From positions 12,405-55,894 of the forward strand of contig CAJTTT010000019.1 in assembly GCA_910579285.1 (NCBI GenBank): DNA of 43,490 bases. The letters are read 5' to 3'. Both the position numbers and the translations under genes were made by a program. Origin of the DNA: an uncultured Lachnospiraceae bacterium (GTDB taxonomy: Bacteria > Bacillota > Clostridia > Lachnospirales > Lachnospiraceae). The notes under the pieces were generated by a model. It worked only from the letters and a program-made list of their open reading frames with translations, made no database searches and was not told where the DNA came from. This document shows, piece after piece, positions 16,101-23,912 of this stretch; position 1 is the first letter of the stretch; every line of letters begins with the position of its first letter.

Positions 16101-17084
16101 CTATAAAATCTCCAGCACATGAACTGCCATATAGCACAGCGCCGTCACCGCCGCAAACACCGAAGCCCCGTAGGCCAGCACTTTCCCCCGGGAAACAGGC
16201 GTCACGCCGATCACTTTCCCGGTCTGTCCGTTCACATGGTACAGATAAGACTTATCCTTGTAGCGGTAAACATACTGCCAGACAGGCATCAGCGCATAGC
16301 AGAAGCTCTCCCTGGTCAAATGCAGGTTTTTTCGGTAAGGCCGCACCGTGGTGTACCCGGTCAGGGATCTCTGCAGAAGCTCTTCCGATGCCTGTCTCGC
16401 CTTTGCCTGGGCCCTTCCGTCCAGCTCCTCCGCCTTCTGGTTATAGACTTCCCCGAAAAAGCCGGACATGTACTGCGGCGCAAAGTCCGCAAGCGCCCGG
16501 TAATCATAAGGCTCCATCAGATCCATAACGCTGTCGTCCATTGCGATGGAAGCGTCCACGGGAATCCTGTCAAAATCCACATCCATCCGCCGGACCACCT
16601 CAAAATAGGAGGTTTCCGTATATTCCGTGTCACCGCTGCACCAGGTTCTGACCCGGGTGCCTTCCCCCGCAAAATCATAGTCCGCGCCATAGTCATAGAG
16701 CCAGAAAGGTACATAAATGCCTTCCATCTTCTCCAGGCTCTTCGCAGACAGGAAATCGGCGGGCGCAAAAAGCCGTCTCGAAAATTCCTTCTCCATAGCG
16801 GCAGCCGCCCCTTCCTTCCCTATGCGGAAAGGCAGAATGAGCTTCGGCTCAAAAACATGTTCCACCCGCTCGTTAAAAATCAGATAATTACCGCAGTGTT
16901 CACACCTGCACGCCGATGTATACTGCGTGATCTGTATGGGCGCGCCGCAGTTCACACATTGCACAAGGGAACTGTCCCCTATTTTTTCCTCACTGTCCGT
17001 GCTCTCACAGTGGGAGCAGTACATCCTGCCCTTTTCCGGCGAATACACCGTGTTTCCGCCGCAGTTTCTACACTTGAAAATCAT
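16101..17084 (-). CDS. Zinc-ribbon membrane protein (YdjG-like)
   Basis: 327 residues. The N-terminus holds four CxxC pairs within about 63 residues (CRNC, CSHC, CVNC, CEHC), two TFIIB-like zinc ribbons. The middle (about 75-290) is a soluble region with IYVPFWLYDYGADYDF and a coiled segment QKAEELDGRAQAKARQASEE. A single helix YGASVFAAVTALCYMAVHVL ends the chain, anchoring it to the membrane. The ATG lacks a strong ribosome binding site (AAAGGA is 13 or more bases away). It precedes the TPM gene in the same order as ydjG-ydjH in Bacillus. The third partner, a YdjI-like SPFH protein, is at 23913-24890; no PspA gene is in the window. Confidence 0.78.
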   Translation of the reverse strand: MIFKCRNCGGNTVYSPEKGRMYCSHCESTDSEEKIGDSSLVQCVNCGAPIQITQYTSACRCEHCGNYLIFNERVEHVFEPKLILPFRIGKEGAAAAMEKEFSRRLFAPADFLSAKSLEKMEGIYVPFWLYDYGADYDFAGEGTRVRTWCSGDTEYTETSYFEVVRRMDVDFDRIPVDASIAMDDSVMDLMEPYDYRALADFAPQYMSGFFGEVYNQKAEELDGRAQAKARQASEELLQRSLTGYTTVRPYRKNLHLTRESFCYALMPVWQYVYRYKDKSYLYHVNGQTGKVIGVTPVSRGKVLAYGASVFAAVTALCYMAVHVLEIL

Positions 17085-17110
17085 GTATGTATGTCAATCC
17101 TTTCATGTAA

Positions 17111-17233
17111 AATCTGCACGGAGAATGCCGCATTTCAGGCATTCTCCCGCGCGAAAAAAGTCTGCCGCGCAGACTTTAGTACTTCTTGGCGTCCCGTCCA
17201 ATGGCGGGACGTCTCTAGAAGTACTTTTCGCGC
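17111..17233 (+). repeat. Structured intergenic element, copy B (two hairpins plus an extra stem)
   Basis: Hairpin 1 is GGAGAATGCC (17120-17129) with GGCATTCTCC (17138-17147). Hairpin 2 has arms GCGCGAAAA (17149-17157) plus GTACTTCT, and the complement AGAAGTACTTTTCGCGC (17217-17233). An extra 9-bp stem (AAAGTCTGC, loop CGC) is inserted in the left arm. The core 17187-17216 has the same length as in copy A (30 bases, 23 identical) and folds into an 11-bp stem with two G-T pairs on the plus strand. The right end lies two bases from the TAG of the PurF-like gene. It fills most of the space between that gene and ydjG. Confidence 0.85.
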
Positions 17234-17235
17234 TG

Positions 17236-18642
17236 CTACTCACGTCCATCCCAGCAGTAAGTGCACAGCTTGCATTTATCCATGCCAACCGAAGCGATCA
17301 TGTCATCCAGGCGGTGATACCGCAGCGTGGTGAAATTCAGCTTTTCCCGGATCTTTTCCAGCATCTGTCCGTACTCCGTGCTGTCGGGATCCGCATAGAC
17401 CGCCAGATTCGGATATTTGTTCTCTCCCTCCAGCTCCTGGATCACCCGCCGGGCAATCAGCTCCATCTCGGAAGTGGAGCGGGAAAAATTCAGGTATTTA
17501 CAGCCGTAAAGCAGAGGCGGACAGGCCGGACGGATATGTACCTCCTTCGCACCGCTGTGATAAAGGAACTCCGTGGTCTCCCGAAGCTGCGTGCCGCGCA
17601 CGATAGAGTCATCGATCAGAAGCAGGCTTCTGCCCTTAATCAGATCATGTACAGGTATCAGCTTCATCTTCGCGATCAGATTCCTCTTGCTCTGGATTGT
17701 CGGCATAAAGGAGCGGGGCCATGTGGGCGTATACTTGATAAACGGCCTGGAAAAAGGAATGCCCGACTCGTTGGCGTAACCGATGGCGTGGGCCGTCCCG
17801 GAATCCGGCACGCCTGCCACGATATCCGGCTTCACATCATCCCGCTTCGCTAACATCGCGCCGCAGTGATAACGCATCTCTTCCACGCTGATCCCCTCAT
17901 AAGATGAAGAGGGATAGCCATAATAAATCCATAAGAAGGTGCAGATTTTCATGTCCTTCCCCGGCGCCGCGAGGGTACGCACGCCCTCCGCCGTCACGAT
18001 CACCACCTCGCCGGGGCCGAGTTCGCGCTCCGGCACATAGCCCAGGTTCAGGTAGGCAAAACTCTCAAAGGATATACAGAAAGCATCGTCCTTTCTGCCA
18101 ATGGTGACAGGTGTGCGTCCCATGCGGTCCCTGGCCGCGTAAATCCCCTTCGGGGTCATAATCAGAATGGTCATGGAACCGTCAATCAACTCCTGCGCGT
18201 ACTGGATGCCCTCGATCAGGTTGTCACGCTGGTTAATCACCGCCGCCACCAGCTCCGTGGCGTTGATATCACCGCCGCTCATCTCCAGAAAATGTCCCTT
18301 GCCGTTGTGAAAAATTTCCTTCACAATCTCATCTTTGTTATTGATCCTGCCTACCGTGGTGATTGCGTAGGTGCCGTGATGGGAACGGATAATCAGCGGC
18401 TGCGGCTCATAGTCCGAAATACAGCCGATCCCCAGCGTCCCGTACATCTTGTTTACGTCCTTGTCAAATTTGGTGCGAAACGGCGTGTTCTCTATGTTGT
18501 GGATCGCGCGGTTGAATCCGGCCTCCTCATCATAAAGCGCCATACCTGCCCGTCTGGTTCCCAGATGGGAATGATAATCCGTCCCAAAAAACAAATCAAA
18601 AATACAGTTCTCCTTCGATGCCACTCCAAAAAAGCCGCCCAT
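17236..18642 (-). CDS. PurF-like amidophosphoribosyltransferase lacking the glutaminase cysteine
   Basis: 468 residues. The class II glutamine amidotransferase fold is present (HLGTRRAGMALYDEE, SGGDINATELVAAV, ARDRMGRTPVTIG), and the phosphoribosyltransferase half has the PRPP loop LLLIDDSIVRGTQ. The cysteines expected for the structural [4Fe-4S] cluster are kept: KICTF, YGCKY and CTYC near the C-terminus. The N-terminus is MGGFFGVASKENCIFDLF: the nucleophile that should be Cys at the processed N-terminus (CGxFG) is replaced by Gly. GGGAGG precedes this ATG, so the start is sound. The protein therefore probably cannot use glutamine in the normal way. It follows the GGDEF gene by 17 bases in one operon, away from other purine genes. 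Confidence 0.85.
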   Translation of the reverse strand: MGGFFGVASKENCIFDLFFGTDYHSHLGTRRAGMALYDEEAGFNRAIHNIENTPFRTKFDKDVNKMYGTLGIGCISDYEPQPLIIRSHHGTYAITTVGRINNKDEIVKEIFHNGKGHFLEMSGGDINATELVAAVINQRDNLIEGIQYAQELIDGSMTILIMTPKGIYAARDRMGRTPVTIGRKDDAFCISFESFAYLNLGYVPERELGPGEVVIVTAEGVRTLAAPGKDMKICTFLWIYYGYPSSSYEGISVEEMRYHCGAMLAKRDDVKPDIVAGVPDSGTAHAIGYANESGIPFSRPFIKYTPTWPRSFMPTIQSKRNLIAKMKLIPVHDLIKGRSLLLIDDSIVRGTQLRETTEFLYHSGAKEVHIRPACPPLLYGCKYLNFSRSTSEMELIARRVIQELEGENKYPNLAVYADPDSTEYGQMLEKIREKLNFTTLRYHRLDDMIASVGMDKCKLCTYCWDGRE

Positions 18643-18659
18643 ATTTTCCTCCCACTTTC

Positions 18660-19214
18660 TTATGTTGTATATATTTCACAGCCGCAGCGGCCGCCCTCTT
18701 TCACCCGGGTCAACACCTTCTGCGCCTGCCGGTACATCTCCTTATAGCTCTCGCCGGATTCCCCCAATGCCGCTCCCGCACTCAGCGTAACGGTTGGCAA
18801 ATCCTGACCCCCGTGCAGCAGCCTGTCGTTCACAACGGCAATCCGCCTGCGGATCCCGCTCACCTGATCAGCCGAGAGCCCCTCGATCCAGATACCGAAG
18901 GTATCCTCGGAAAGGCGTCCTATGCCGTCCCCTTCTCTGAAATGCTCCCGCAGCGTGGCATAGACGGTCTGCAGCACCTTGTCGCCCATCTCCCTGCCAA
19001 AGTTCTCGTTGACTTCCTGCATGTGGTCCACATCCACCAAAAGAAGGCAGCCTTGCCCATGCCCGCCTGCCAATGTTTCCTCCACCATCTTCTGAAAGGT
19101 GCTTCGATTCACTGCACCCGTGAGTGCATCCCGTTTTCCGGGGCCGTAGCTTCTCCCGGCTGCTCTGCCCTGAGGCTCCTGCTGCGCCGGGGAACGACGT
19201 AAAATGTTTAACAC
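18660..19214 (-). CDS. Degenerate GGDEF domain protein
   Basis: 184 residues from a GTG start at 19214, preceded by AGGGGG. Nearly the whole chain is one GGDEF domain: KRDALTGAVNRSTFQKMVE, LLLVDVDHMQEVNENFG and MGDKVLQTVYATL. The signature that should read GGDEF is SEDTF (in IGRLSEDTFGIW), so diguanylate cyclase activity is unlikely. There is no sensor or membrane domain. It has its own promoter (19243-19271) directly after rlmD, and the PurF-like gene follows 17 bases after its stop, implying one transcript. It may bind a nucleotide or act as a scaffold; that is inference. Confidence 0.82.
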   Translation of the reverse strand: MLNILRRSPAQQEPQGRAAGRSYGPGKRDALTGAVNRSTFQKMVEETLAGGHGQGCLLLVDVDHMQEVNENFGREMGDKVLQTVYATLREHFREGDGIGRLSEDTFGIWIEGLSADQVSGIRRRIAVVNDRLLHGGQDLPTVTLSAGAALGESGESYKEMYRQAQKVLTRVKEGGRCGCEIYTT

Positions 19215-19242
19215 GCTGTTACCCCCTAGTGTCCACCTCTTT

Positions 19243-19271
19243 ATCTTACTGTAAATCGGGGCGTGTTGCAA
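19243..19271 (-). promoter_or_regulatory. Promoter of the GGDEF / PurF-like operon
   Basis: Minus strand TTGCAA (19271-19266), 17-base spacer, TAAGAT (19248-19243). The predicted start near 19236 lies just upstream of the AGGGGG ribosome binding site, supporting the GTG start and ruling out a longer product. Confidence 0.7.
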
Positions 19272-19329
19272 TTAGAATTTCTACACATAACCACTGCCGG
19301 ATGCTTTCCCGTTAAGAGTCCCGGTTTCT

Positions 19330-20781
19330 TCATCTTTTCACAAGCTCCAGCTTTACAATCACTTCCACCCCCGCCGTCCACGGGAACTGGTCGATCGCCA
19401 CACACTTCACTGCCGCATAGCCTCTCGCAAGAAAGATTTCCAGATCCCTTGCCAGGCTGCTCGCCTTGCAGGAAATATACAAAATATGCTCTACACCGTA
19501 ATCTATGATCTTTGAGAGCGCTTTCGGATGTACGCCATCCCTGGGCGGATCAAGAATAATGACATCCGGCTTCTCCTCGATCCCGTCCAGCACCTTCAGC
19601 ACATCCCCGGCGATGAAATCGCAGTTATGTAAACCGTTTAGTTCCGCATTCCTCTTCGCTGCCTCTACGGCTTCCTCCACGATCTCCACACCGATCACTT
19701 TCTTAGCCACAGGCGCCATCAACTGTGCAATCGTACCTGTGCCGCTGTACAGATCATACACGATTTTGCCCACTGTCTTCTGTCCGGCCTCATCTTCCGC
19801 CTTATCTGAAGCCGATATGCAGCCGGAAATATATTCCCTCGCTGTGCTGTAGAGCAGTTCCGCTCCAAGGCTGTTGGTCTGAAAAAAGGAAAACAGGGAA
19901 ATTTTAAAGCGCAGCCCCAGAAGTTCCTCATAAAAATAATCCCGCCCGTACAGAATTGTAGTCTCGTCGCTTTGCACCACATCCGCCGCAGAGTCGTTTC
20001 TCACATGCAGAATGCCCACAATGGTACCGTCAAGGGGCAGTGCAAGCAATCTCCCGGTAAATCCGGCAAGAATCTCCCGCTCTGCCGCAGTCTGTCCGGG
20101 CGTCTGCCCTGTGGTCACTAACGCCGCAAGAATCTCCCCTGTCTTCGCCGCCCTGCGCACCACGAGATGCCGCAGCCAGCCCGTATGCCGCAGTCTGTGA
20201 TAGAATGACACATCCGCCCCCTGCCCCTGCAGTTCCTCAAAATAGTCCCTGACACAGCGCAGAATTTTCCGATAATCCTCATCCACGATCTGACAATCCG
20301 TCACGGAAACGATATCATAAAAGCTTCCCCGCTTATGCATGCCGAGGGAAAGCGGCCCATCCTTCACTTCATCCCCGAACGTAAACTCCATCTTATTTCG
20401 GTAGCCGAAGACTGCCGGGGACGCCTTGGCTGCCTCAAACAGACATGCTTCGTCCTGCTTTTCCAGCACGGGCGCAAGCAGCCGCCTCACCTGTCCCTCC
20501 TTGATTTTTAAACTTTCCTCATAAGGAAACGACAGGTAAGTACAGCCGCCGCAGCTCCCGAAATGGGGACAGGGACTTCCTGTCTCTAAAGGAGAAGGCT
20601 CCAGCACTTCTAAAAGCCGTCCCTCATATCTCCCGTTTCTCGCCTTGTTGACGGCCGCCCGCACTTTTTGTCCCGGCAGGGCGTTTTTCACTGTGCAGAC
20701 GCCCTCCCCGCATACAACAATCCCCTTATTGGGGAAATCCATCCGCTCTACCGTTCCCTCTATGATCTGTCCCTTTTTCAT
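19330..20781 (-). CDS. rlmD: 23S rRNA (uracil-C5)-methyltransferase, RlmD/TrmA family
   Basis: SAM-dependent RNA m5U methyltransferase, 483 residues. It has an N-terminal TRAM domain (about 1-60), then the [4Fe-4S] site CPHFGSCGGC (Cx5CxxC) with the fourth Cys in VTDCQIVDEDY. The SAM-binding motif is DLYSGTGTIAQLM, followed by VIILDPPRDGV and the catalytic Cys in YISCKASSLARDL. The ending WTAGVEVIVKLELV is typical. GGAGAG precedes the ATG. Firmicutes often have two to three paralogs (RlmCD and others), so the exact target uridine (747 or 1939) cannot be told from sequence alone. It follows the small acidic-tailed membrane protein gene, separated by a repeat element. Confidence 0.92.
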   Translation of the reverse strand: MKKGQIIEGTVERMDFPNKGIVVCGEGVCTVKNALPGQKVRAAVNKARNGRYEGRLLEVLEPSPLETGSPCPHFGSCGGCTYLSFPYEESLKIKEGQVRRLLAPVLEKQDEACLFEAAKASPAVFGYRNKMEFTFGDEVKDGPLSLGMHKRGSFYDIVSVTDCQIVDEDYRKILRCVRDYFEELQGQGADVSFYHRLRHTGWLRHLVVRRAAKTGEILAALVTTGQTPGQTAAEREILAGFTGRLLALPLDGTIVGILHVRNDSAADVVQSDETTILYGRDYFYEELLGLRFKISLFSFFQTNSLGAELLYSTAREYISGCISASDKAEDEAGQKTVGKIVYDLYSGTGTIAQLMAPVAKKVIGVEIVEEAVEAAKRNAELNGLHNCDFIAGDVLKVLDGIEEKPDVIILDPPRDGVHPKALSKIIDYGVEHILYISCKASSLARDLEIFLARGYAAVKCVAIDQFPWTAGVEVIVKLELVKR

Positions 20782-20844
20782 TTTACTCTCCGTTTTTCTT
20801 CTATCCTCTGATATAGTACGCCATGCCAGCGTGGCTCATGTCCC

Positions 20845-20940
20845 GCGCGTCTTCTGACTCTGCCTTTTATTCATAAGCAGACTCGAAATGCTTCGCATTT
20901 CTCGTTCGCGTTGCGCGTCTTCTGACTCTGCTTATCGCGC
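20845..20940. repeat. Palindromic intergenic element with CAGACTCG hairpin (copy 1)
   Basis: A 19-base direct repeat GCGCGTCTTCTGACTCTGC occurs at 20845-20863 and 20913-20931. Between them, ATAAGCAGA (20873-20881) can pair with TCTGCTTAT (20927-20935), or its GCAGA with the TCTGC of the first repeat, so two alternative folds exist. The centre is the hairpin GAAATGC-TTC-GCATTTC (20885-20901), preceded by CAGACTC. It lies in the region upstream of rlmD. Confidence 0.75.
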
Positions 20941-20945
20941 AAGAA

Positions 20946-20977
20946 GGCCGCCGGAAGACTTTCATCTCCCGCCGGCC
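20946..20977 (-). terminator. Probable terminator of the acidic-tailed membrane protein gene
   Basis: On the minus strand two 12-base arms (20977-20966 and 20957-20946) pair with one G-G mismatch and one G-T wobble around an eight-base loop, followed by TTCTTG. Confidence 0.55.
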
Positions 20978-21000
20978 TCACAATTTTCTACAGAAAAACC

Positions 21001-21276
21001 TTAGACACCTGTGTCCTCGTCGTCATCCTCATCCTCGAAAAAGTCATCATCGAAATCATCATCGAAGTCGTCCTCAAAATCTTCCAGATAATCGGGCGTC
21101 AGGTAACGGTACACGGCATACGCGATAGCAGCCACTGCCGCGACAGCGCCGATCACAGCGAATACCCATAAAATACTGTTTTTCTTCTCCTCCTCATGTC
21201 TTCTGCCAAGGAACTCGTTCACACCAGCATTGTCCATGATCTCATCCAATTTATTCAAAATCTCTTTCCTGCTCAT
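21001..21276 (-). CDS. Small single-helix membrane protein with an acidic tail
   Basis: 91 residues starting MSRKEILNKLDEIMDNAGVN. A short amphipathic, charged N-terminus ends at RRHEEEKKN. One membrane helix follows (ILWVFAVIGAVAAVAAIAYAVY, about 35-57), then a tail made almost only of Asp, Glu and Phe (DDFDDDFDDDFFEDEDDD). I do not recognise a function; similar acidic-tailed proteins are common in Lachnospiraceae. GAGAGGG lies about seven bases before the ATG. An upstream in-frame extension to 21369 would start inside the promoter region. It has its own promoter, a structured leader and a terminator, so it is a single-gene unit. The net charge suggests cation binding or interaction with a basic partner. 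Confidence 0.75.
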   Translation of the reverse strand: MSRKEILNKLDEIMDNAGVNEFLGRRHEEEKKNSILWVFAVIGAVAAVAAIAYAVYRYLTPDYLEDFEDDFDDDFDDDFFEDEDDDEDTGV

Positions 21277-21305
21277 CCTGTAGCCCTCTCTTTCCCTTAC
21301 ATTAT

Positions 21306-21359
21306 GACCGCGCCCGGATCTGCAGTGCAAACTTGGTTCGCGGGCGGTCTGCGCACTGC
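21306..21359 (-). other. Interleaved stems in the leader of the acidic-tailed protein gene
   Basis: GACCGCGCCCG (21306-21316) pairs with CGGGCGGTC (21341-21349) with a two-base bulge, and GCAGTGC (21322-21328) pairs perfectly with GCACTGC (21353-21359). The order is 1-2-1'-2', a pseudoknot-type arrangement, inside the predicted 5' leader. Confidence 0.5.
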
Positions 21360-21376
21360 TCACTCCCATCGCGTAT

Positions 21377-21385
21377 AGTATACCA
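21377..21385 (-). promoter_or_regulatory. Extended minus-10 promoter
   Basis: Minus strand TGGTATACT (21385-21377): a TGn extension plus TATACT, with no clear minus-35. The same TGGTATACT stands upstream of the tRNA gene. It would drive the acidic-tailed membrane protein gene. Confidence 0.5.
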
Positions 21386-21501
21386 CGTCTTTTCAGATTT
21401 TACTATATCTGAATATTTTATTTTATGAAAATTATGGAAAAATATTCGCCCGTCCGCGACAATTCCCGAACTCTTCCGCCGTCCTCCCGGACATTTCACC
21501 T

Positions 21502-23871
21502 TCAGACCTTCTGCAGTTTCGCAAAGCCCGCATACATGATCTTCTGTCCGGCTTCATCGAAAACCACCGTCACCTGGCTGTCCCTTGGGCCGGGTTCGAT
21601 CTTTAAGACCGTGCCCTCCCCGTAGCGGGCGTGGCGCACCCGGTCTCCTTCCCCGTAGCCGATCCTGCCGGACGCCGCAGGCGCTGCCGCCGCACTGCCG
21701 CCGGAAACGCTCCCCGCGCCAAAGGGATTGCCGCCCACCGTAACCGGCGCTTTCCCCGCGCCGCGTTTTTTCGGTGCCGCATAAGCCTTCTTTCTCTCCG
21801 TGTACGCGCCTGGCGCCGCCGCATAAGGCTTCACCGGGTCTGTATAGGATTGGGACGCCGCCCCGTACGGTTTCGTCCGCAGAAGGCTTCGCTCCTGGGA
21901 ATCCTCCTCGTAGACTTCCTCCATTCTCCTCTTTACAGGCGCAGGCGTGCCATCCAGCAGCATGGGCGGAATTTCCCGCACAAAGCGGCTGACGGGATTG
22001 TACTGCGTCTCCCCTCTGATCATACGCTGTTTCGCATAAGTGAGAGTCAGCTCCTCCTTCGCCCTGGTAATGCCCACATAGGCAAGACGCCTCTCCTCCT
22101 CAATCTCCATCGGATCATCTGAGGTGATCGTCATATAGCTTGGAAATACGCCATCCTCCATACCCGCCAGATAGACATGCTCAAATTCCAGCCCCTTCGC
22201 GCTGTGCAGGGTCATAAGCAGCACCCGCTCGCCATCGCCGTCCACCCGGTCGATATCCGCCACAAGGGCCACCTCTTCCAGAAATTCGCTCAGGGAAGGC
22301 TCATCCTTCTCTTCCTCATAAGCCACCACCTTGCTGACCAGCTCCTCTATATTCTCAATGCGGTCAGCCGCGTCCTCCTCATCGGACTCCTCCAGCTCTT
22401 TCAAATACCCGGTGAGATCCAGCACATCCTTCACAAGCTCTTCCAGACTGTAAAACTCCTGCTTGCTGCGGAAACTCTGTATCATGGTGACAAAAGGTTT
22501 CAGCTTCCCGGCGCTCCTCCCGATTGTCACAATCTGATCCGCCTCCGTGAGGGCGTCAAAAAAGCTGATATTTCTCTCATCGGCATATTCCTGTACCCGC
22601 ACAATGGTTGCCGCACCGATGCCGCGCCTTGGCACATTGATGATCCGCTTTACCGCCACGTCATCCTTGCCGTTGTCGATGGTTTTCAGATAGGCAAGCA
22701 CATCCTTGATCTCCCGTCTGGAATAAAAGTTGGTGCCGCCGACCACGTCATAGGGAATGCCTTCCATGATAAACCGTTCTTCCAGAAGGCGGGCCTGGGC
22801 GTTGGTGCGGTAGAGTACAGCGCACTCCCCGTAGGAAACCAGCCCTCTCTTTTTCTTTCTGGCAACATCCCCGGCAATATATTCCGCCTCCTCATAAGCT
22901 GTGTCAAACTGCCGGAAACCGATGCGCGCCCCTTCCTGCTTGTCTGTCCAGAGCGCCTTGTCCTTGCGCCCCACATTGTTTTTGATCACCGCGTTGGCCG
23001 CATCCAGAACCATCTGGGTAGAGCGGTAATTCTGCTCCAGCTTGATCACGCAGGCGTCCGGGTAAACCTTCTCAAAGTCCAGAATATTGCGGATATTCGC
23101 CCCCCTGAACTTATAAATCGACTGGTCGTCATCGCCCACCACGCACAGGTTCCTGTTCTTAGCCGCCAGAAGCCGGATCAGCTCAAACTGGGCGGAGTTG
23201 GTATCCTGATACTCGTCCACCATAATGTAGCGGAACCTGTCCTGATAGGAGGCAAGCACCTGTGCATCCGCCTTGAAAAGCTCCACCGTCTTCATAATGA
23301 GATCGTCAAAATCCAGCGCGTTATTCTTCTTTAATGTCGCCTGATACTCACGGTAAGCCTTGGCAATCCTGCTGCCGTTATAGTCAAAACCGTTCTGCAT
23401 CTCATACTCCTGCGGATCAATCAGTTCGTCCTTGGCGGAGGAGATTGCGCTTAAGATCGTGCGCTCCTTCAGCATTTTTGTGTCGATCTGCAGTTTCTTG
23501 CAGACCTCCTTCATAATCCCCTTCTGATCATCAGTATCGTATATTGTGAAATGATTGTCATATCCCAGCCGGTCTATGTAACGGCGCAAAATCCGCACAC
23601 AGGTGGAATGGAATGTGGATACCCAGATCTGCTCCGCGCCGAAGCCCACGATCTTATCCACGCGCTCACGCATCTCCCCCGCCGCCTTGTTTGTGAAAGT
23701 GATGGCCAGAATATGATAGGGCGCCACACCCGCCCTGTCTATCAGGTATGCCACCCTATGTGTTAAAACCCTTGTTTTGCCGGAACCTGCGCCCGCCAGA
23801 ATCAGGACAGGGCCGTCTGTCTGCATGACGGCCTGCCTCTGCCTCTCGTTCAAAGTATCGTATATGCTCAT
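21502..23871 (-). CDS. pcrA: ATP-dependent DNA helicase PcrA (UvrD/Rep family)
   Basis: 3'-5' superfamily 1 helicase for repair and removal of RecA or transcription blocks, 789 residues. Motifs in order: Q motif LNERQRQAV, Walker A AGAGSGKT (about 27), ITFTNKAAGEMRER (Ia), VDEYQDTN (II), GDDDQSIYKFRGA (III), LEQNYRST (IV), TLHSAKGLEFEHVYL (V) and VGITRAKEELTL (VI). After about residue 650 comes a low-complexity linker rich in Ala, Pro, Tyr and Lys with repeated KPYAA-like units. The C-terminal tudor-like domain (YGEGDRVRHARYGEGTVLK) binds RNA polymerase in PcrA. It follows the YdjI-like gene by 41 bases. Confidence 0.96.
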   Translation of the reverse strand: MSIYDTLNERQRQAVMQTDGPVLILAGAGSGKTRVLTHRVAYLIDRAGVAPYHILAITFTNKAAGEMRERVDKIVGFGAEQIWVSTFHSTCVRILRRYIDRLGYDNHFTIYDTDDQKGIMKEVCKKLQIDTKMLKERTILSAISSAKDELIDPQEYEMQNGFDYNGSRIAKAYREYQATLKKNNALDFDDLIMKTVELFKADAQVLASYQDRFRYIMVDEYQDTNSAQFELIRLLAAKNRNLCVVGDDDQSIYKFRGANIRNILDFEKVYPDACVIKLEQNYRSTQMVLDAANAVIKNNVGRKDKALWTDKQEGARIGFRQFDTAYEEAEYIAGDVARKKKRGLVSYGECAVLYRTNAQARLLEERFIMEGIPYDVVGGTNFYSRREIKDVLAYLKTIDNGKDDVAVKRIINVPRRGIGAATIVRVQEYADERNISFFDALTEADQIVTIGRSAGKLKPFVTMIQSFRSKQEFYSLEELVKDVLDLTGYLKELEESDEEDAADRIENIEELVSKVVAYEEEKDEPSLSEFLEEVALVADIDRVDGDGERVLLMTLHSAKGLEFEHVYLAGMEDGVFPSYMTITSDDPMEIEEERRLAYVGITRAKEELTLTYAKQRMIRGETQYNPVSRFVREIPPMLLDGTPAPVKRRMEEVYEEDSQERSLLRTKPYGAASQSYTDPVKPYAAAPGAYTERKKAYAAPKKRGAGKAPVTVGGNPFGAGSVSGGSAAAAPAASGRIGYGEGDRVRHARYGEGTVLKIEPGPRDSQVTVVFDEAGQKIMYAGFAKLQKV

Positions 23872-23912
23872 CTTAACTCATCCTCAAAACTGTGCGGAAA
23901 GTTCTTCTCACA

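Noticed and set aside
15108..17233. Integron attC sites (palindromes right after stop codons, non-coding strand folds best)
   Set aside because: The RYYYAAC and GTTRRRY core sites are not recognisable and no integron integrase is present; only the placement is similar.
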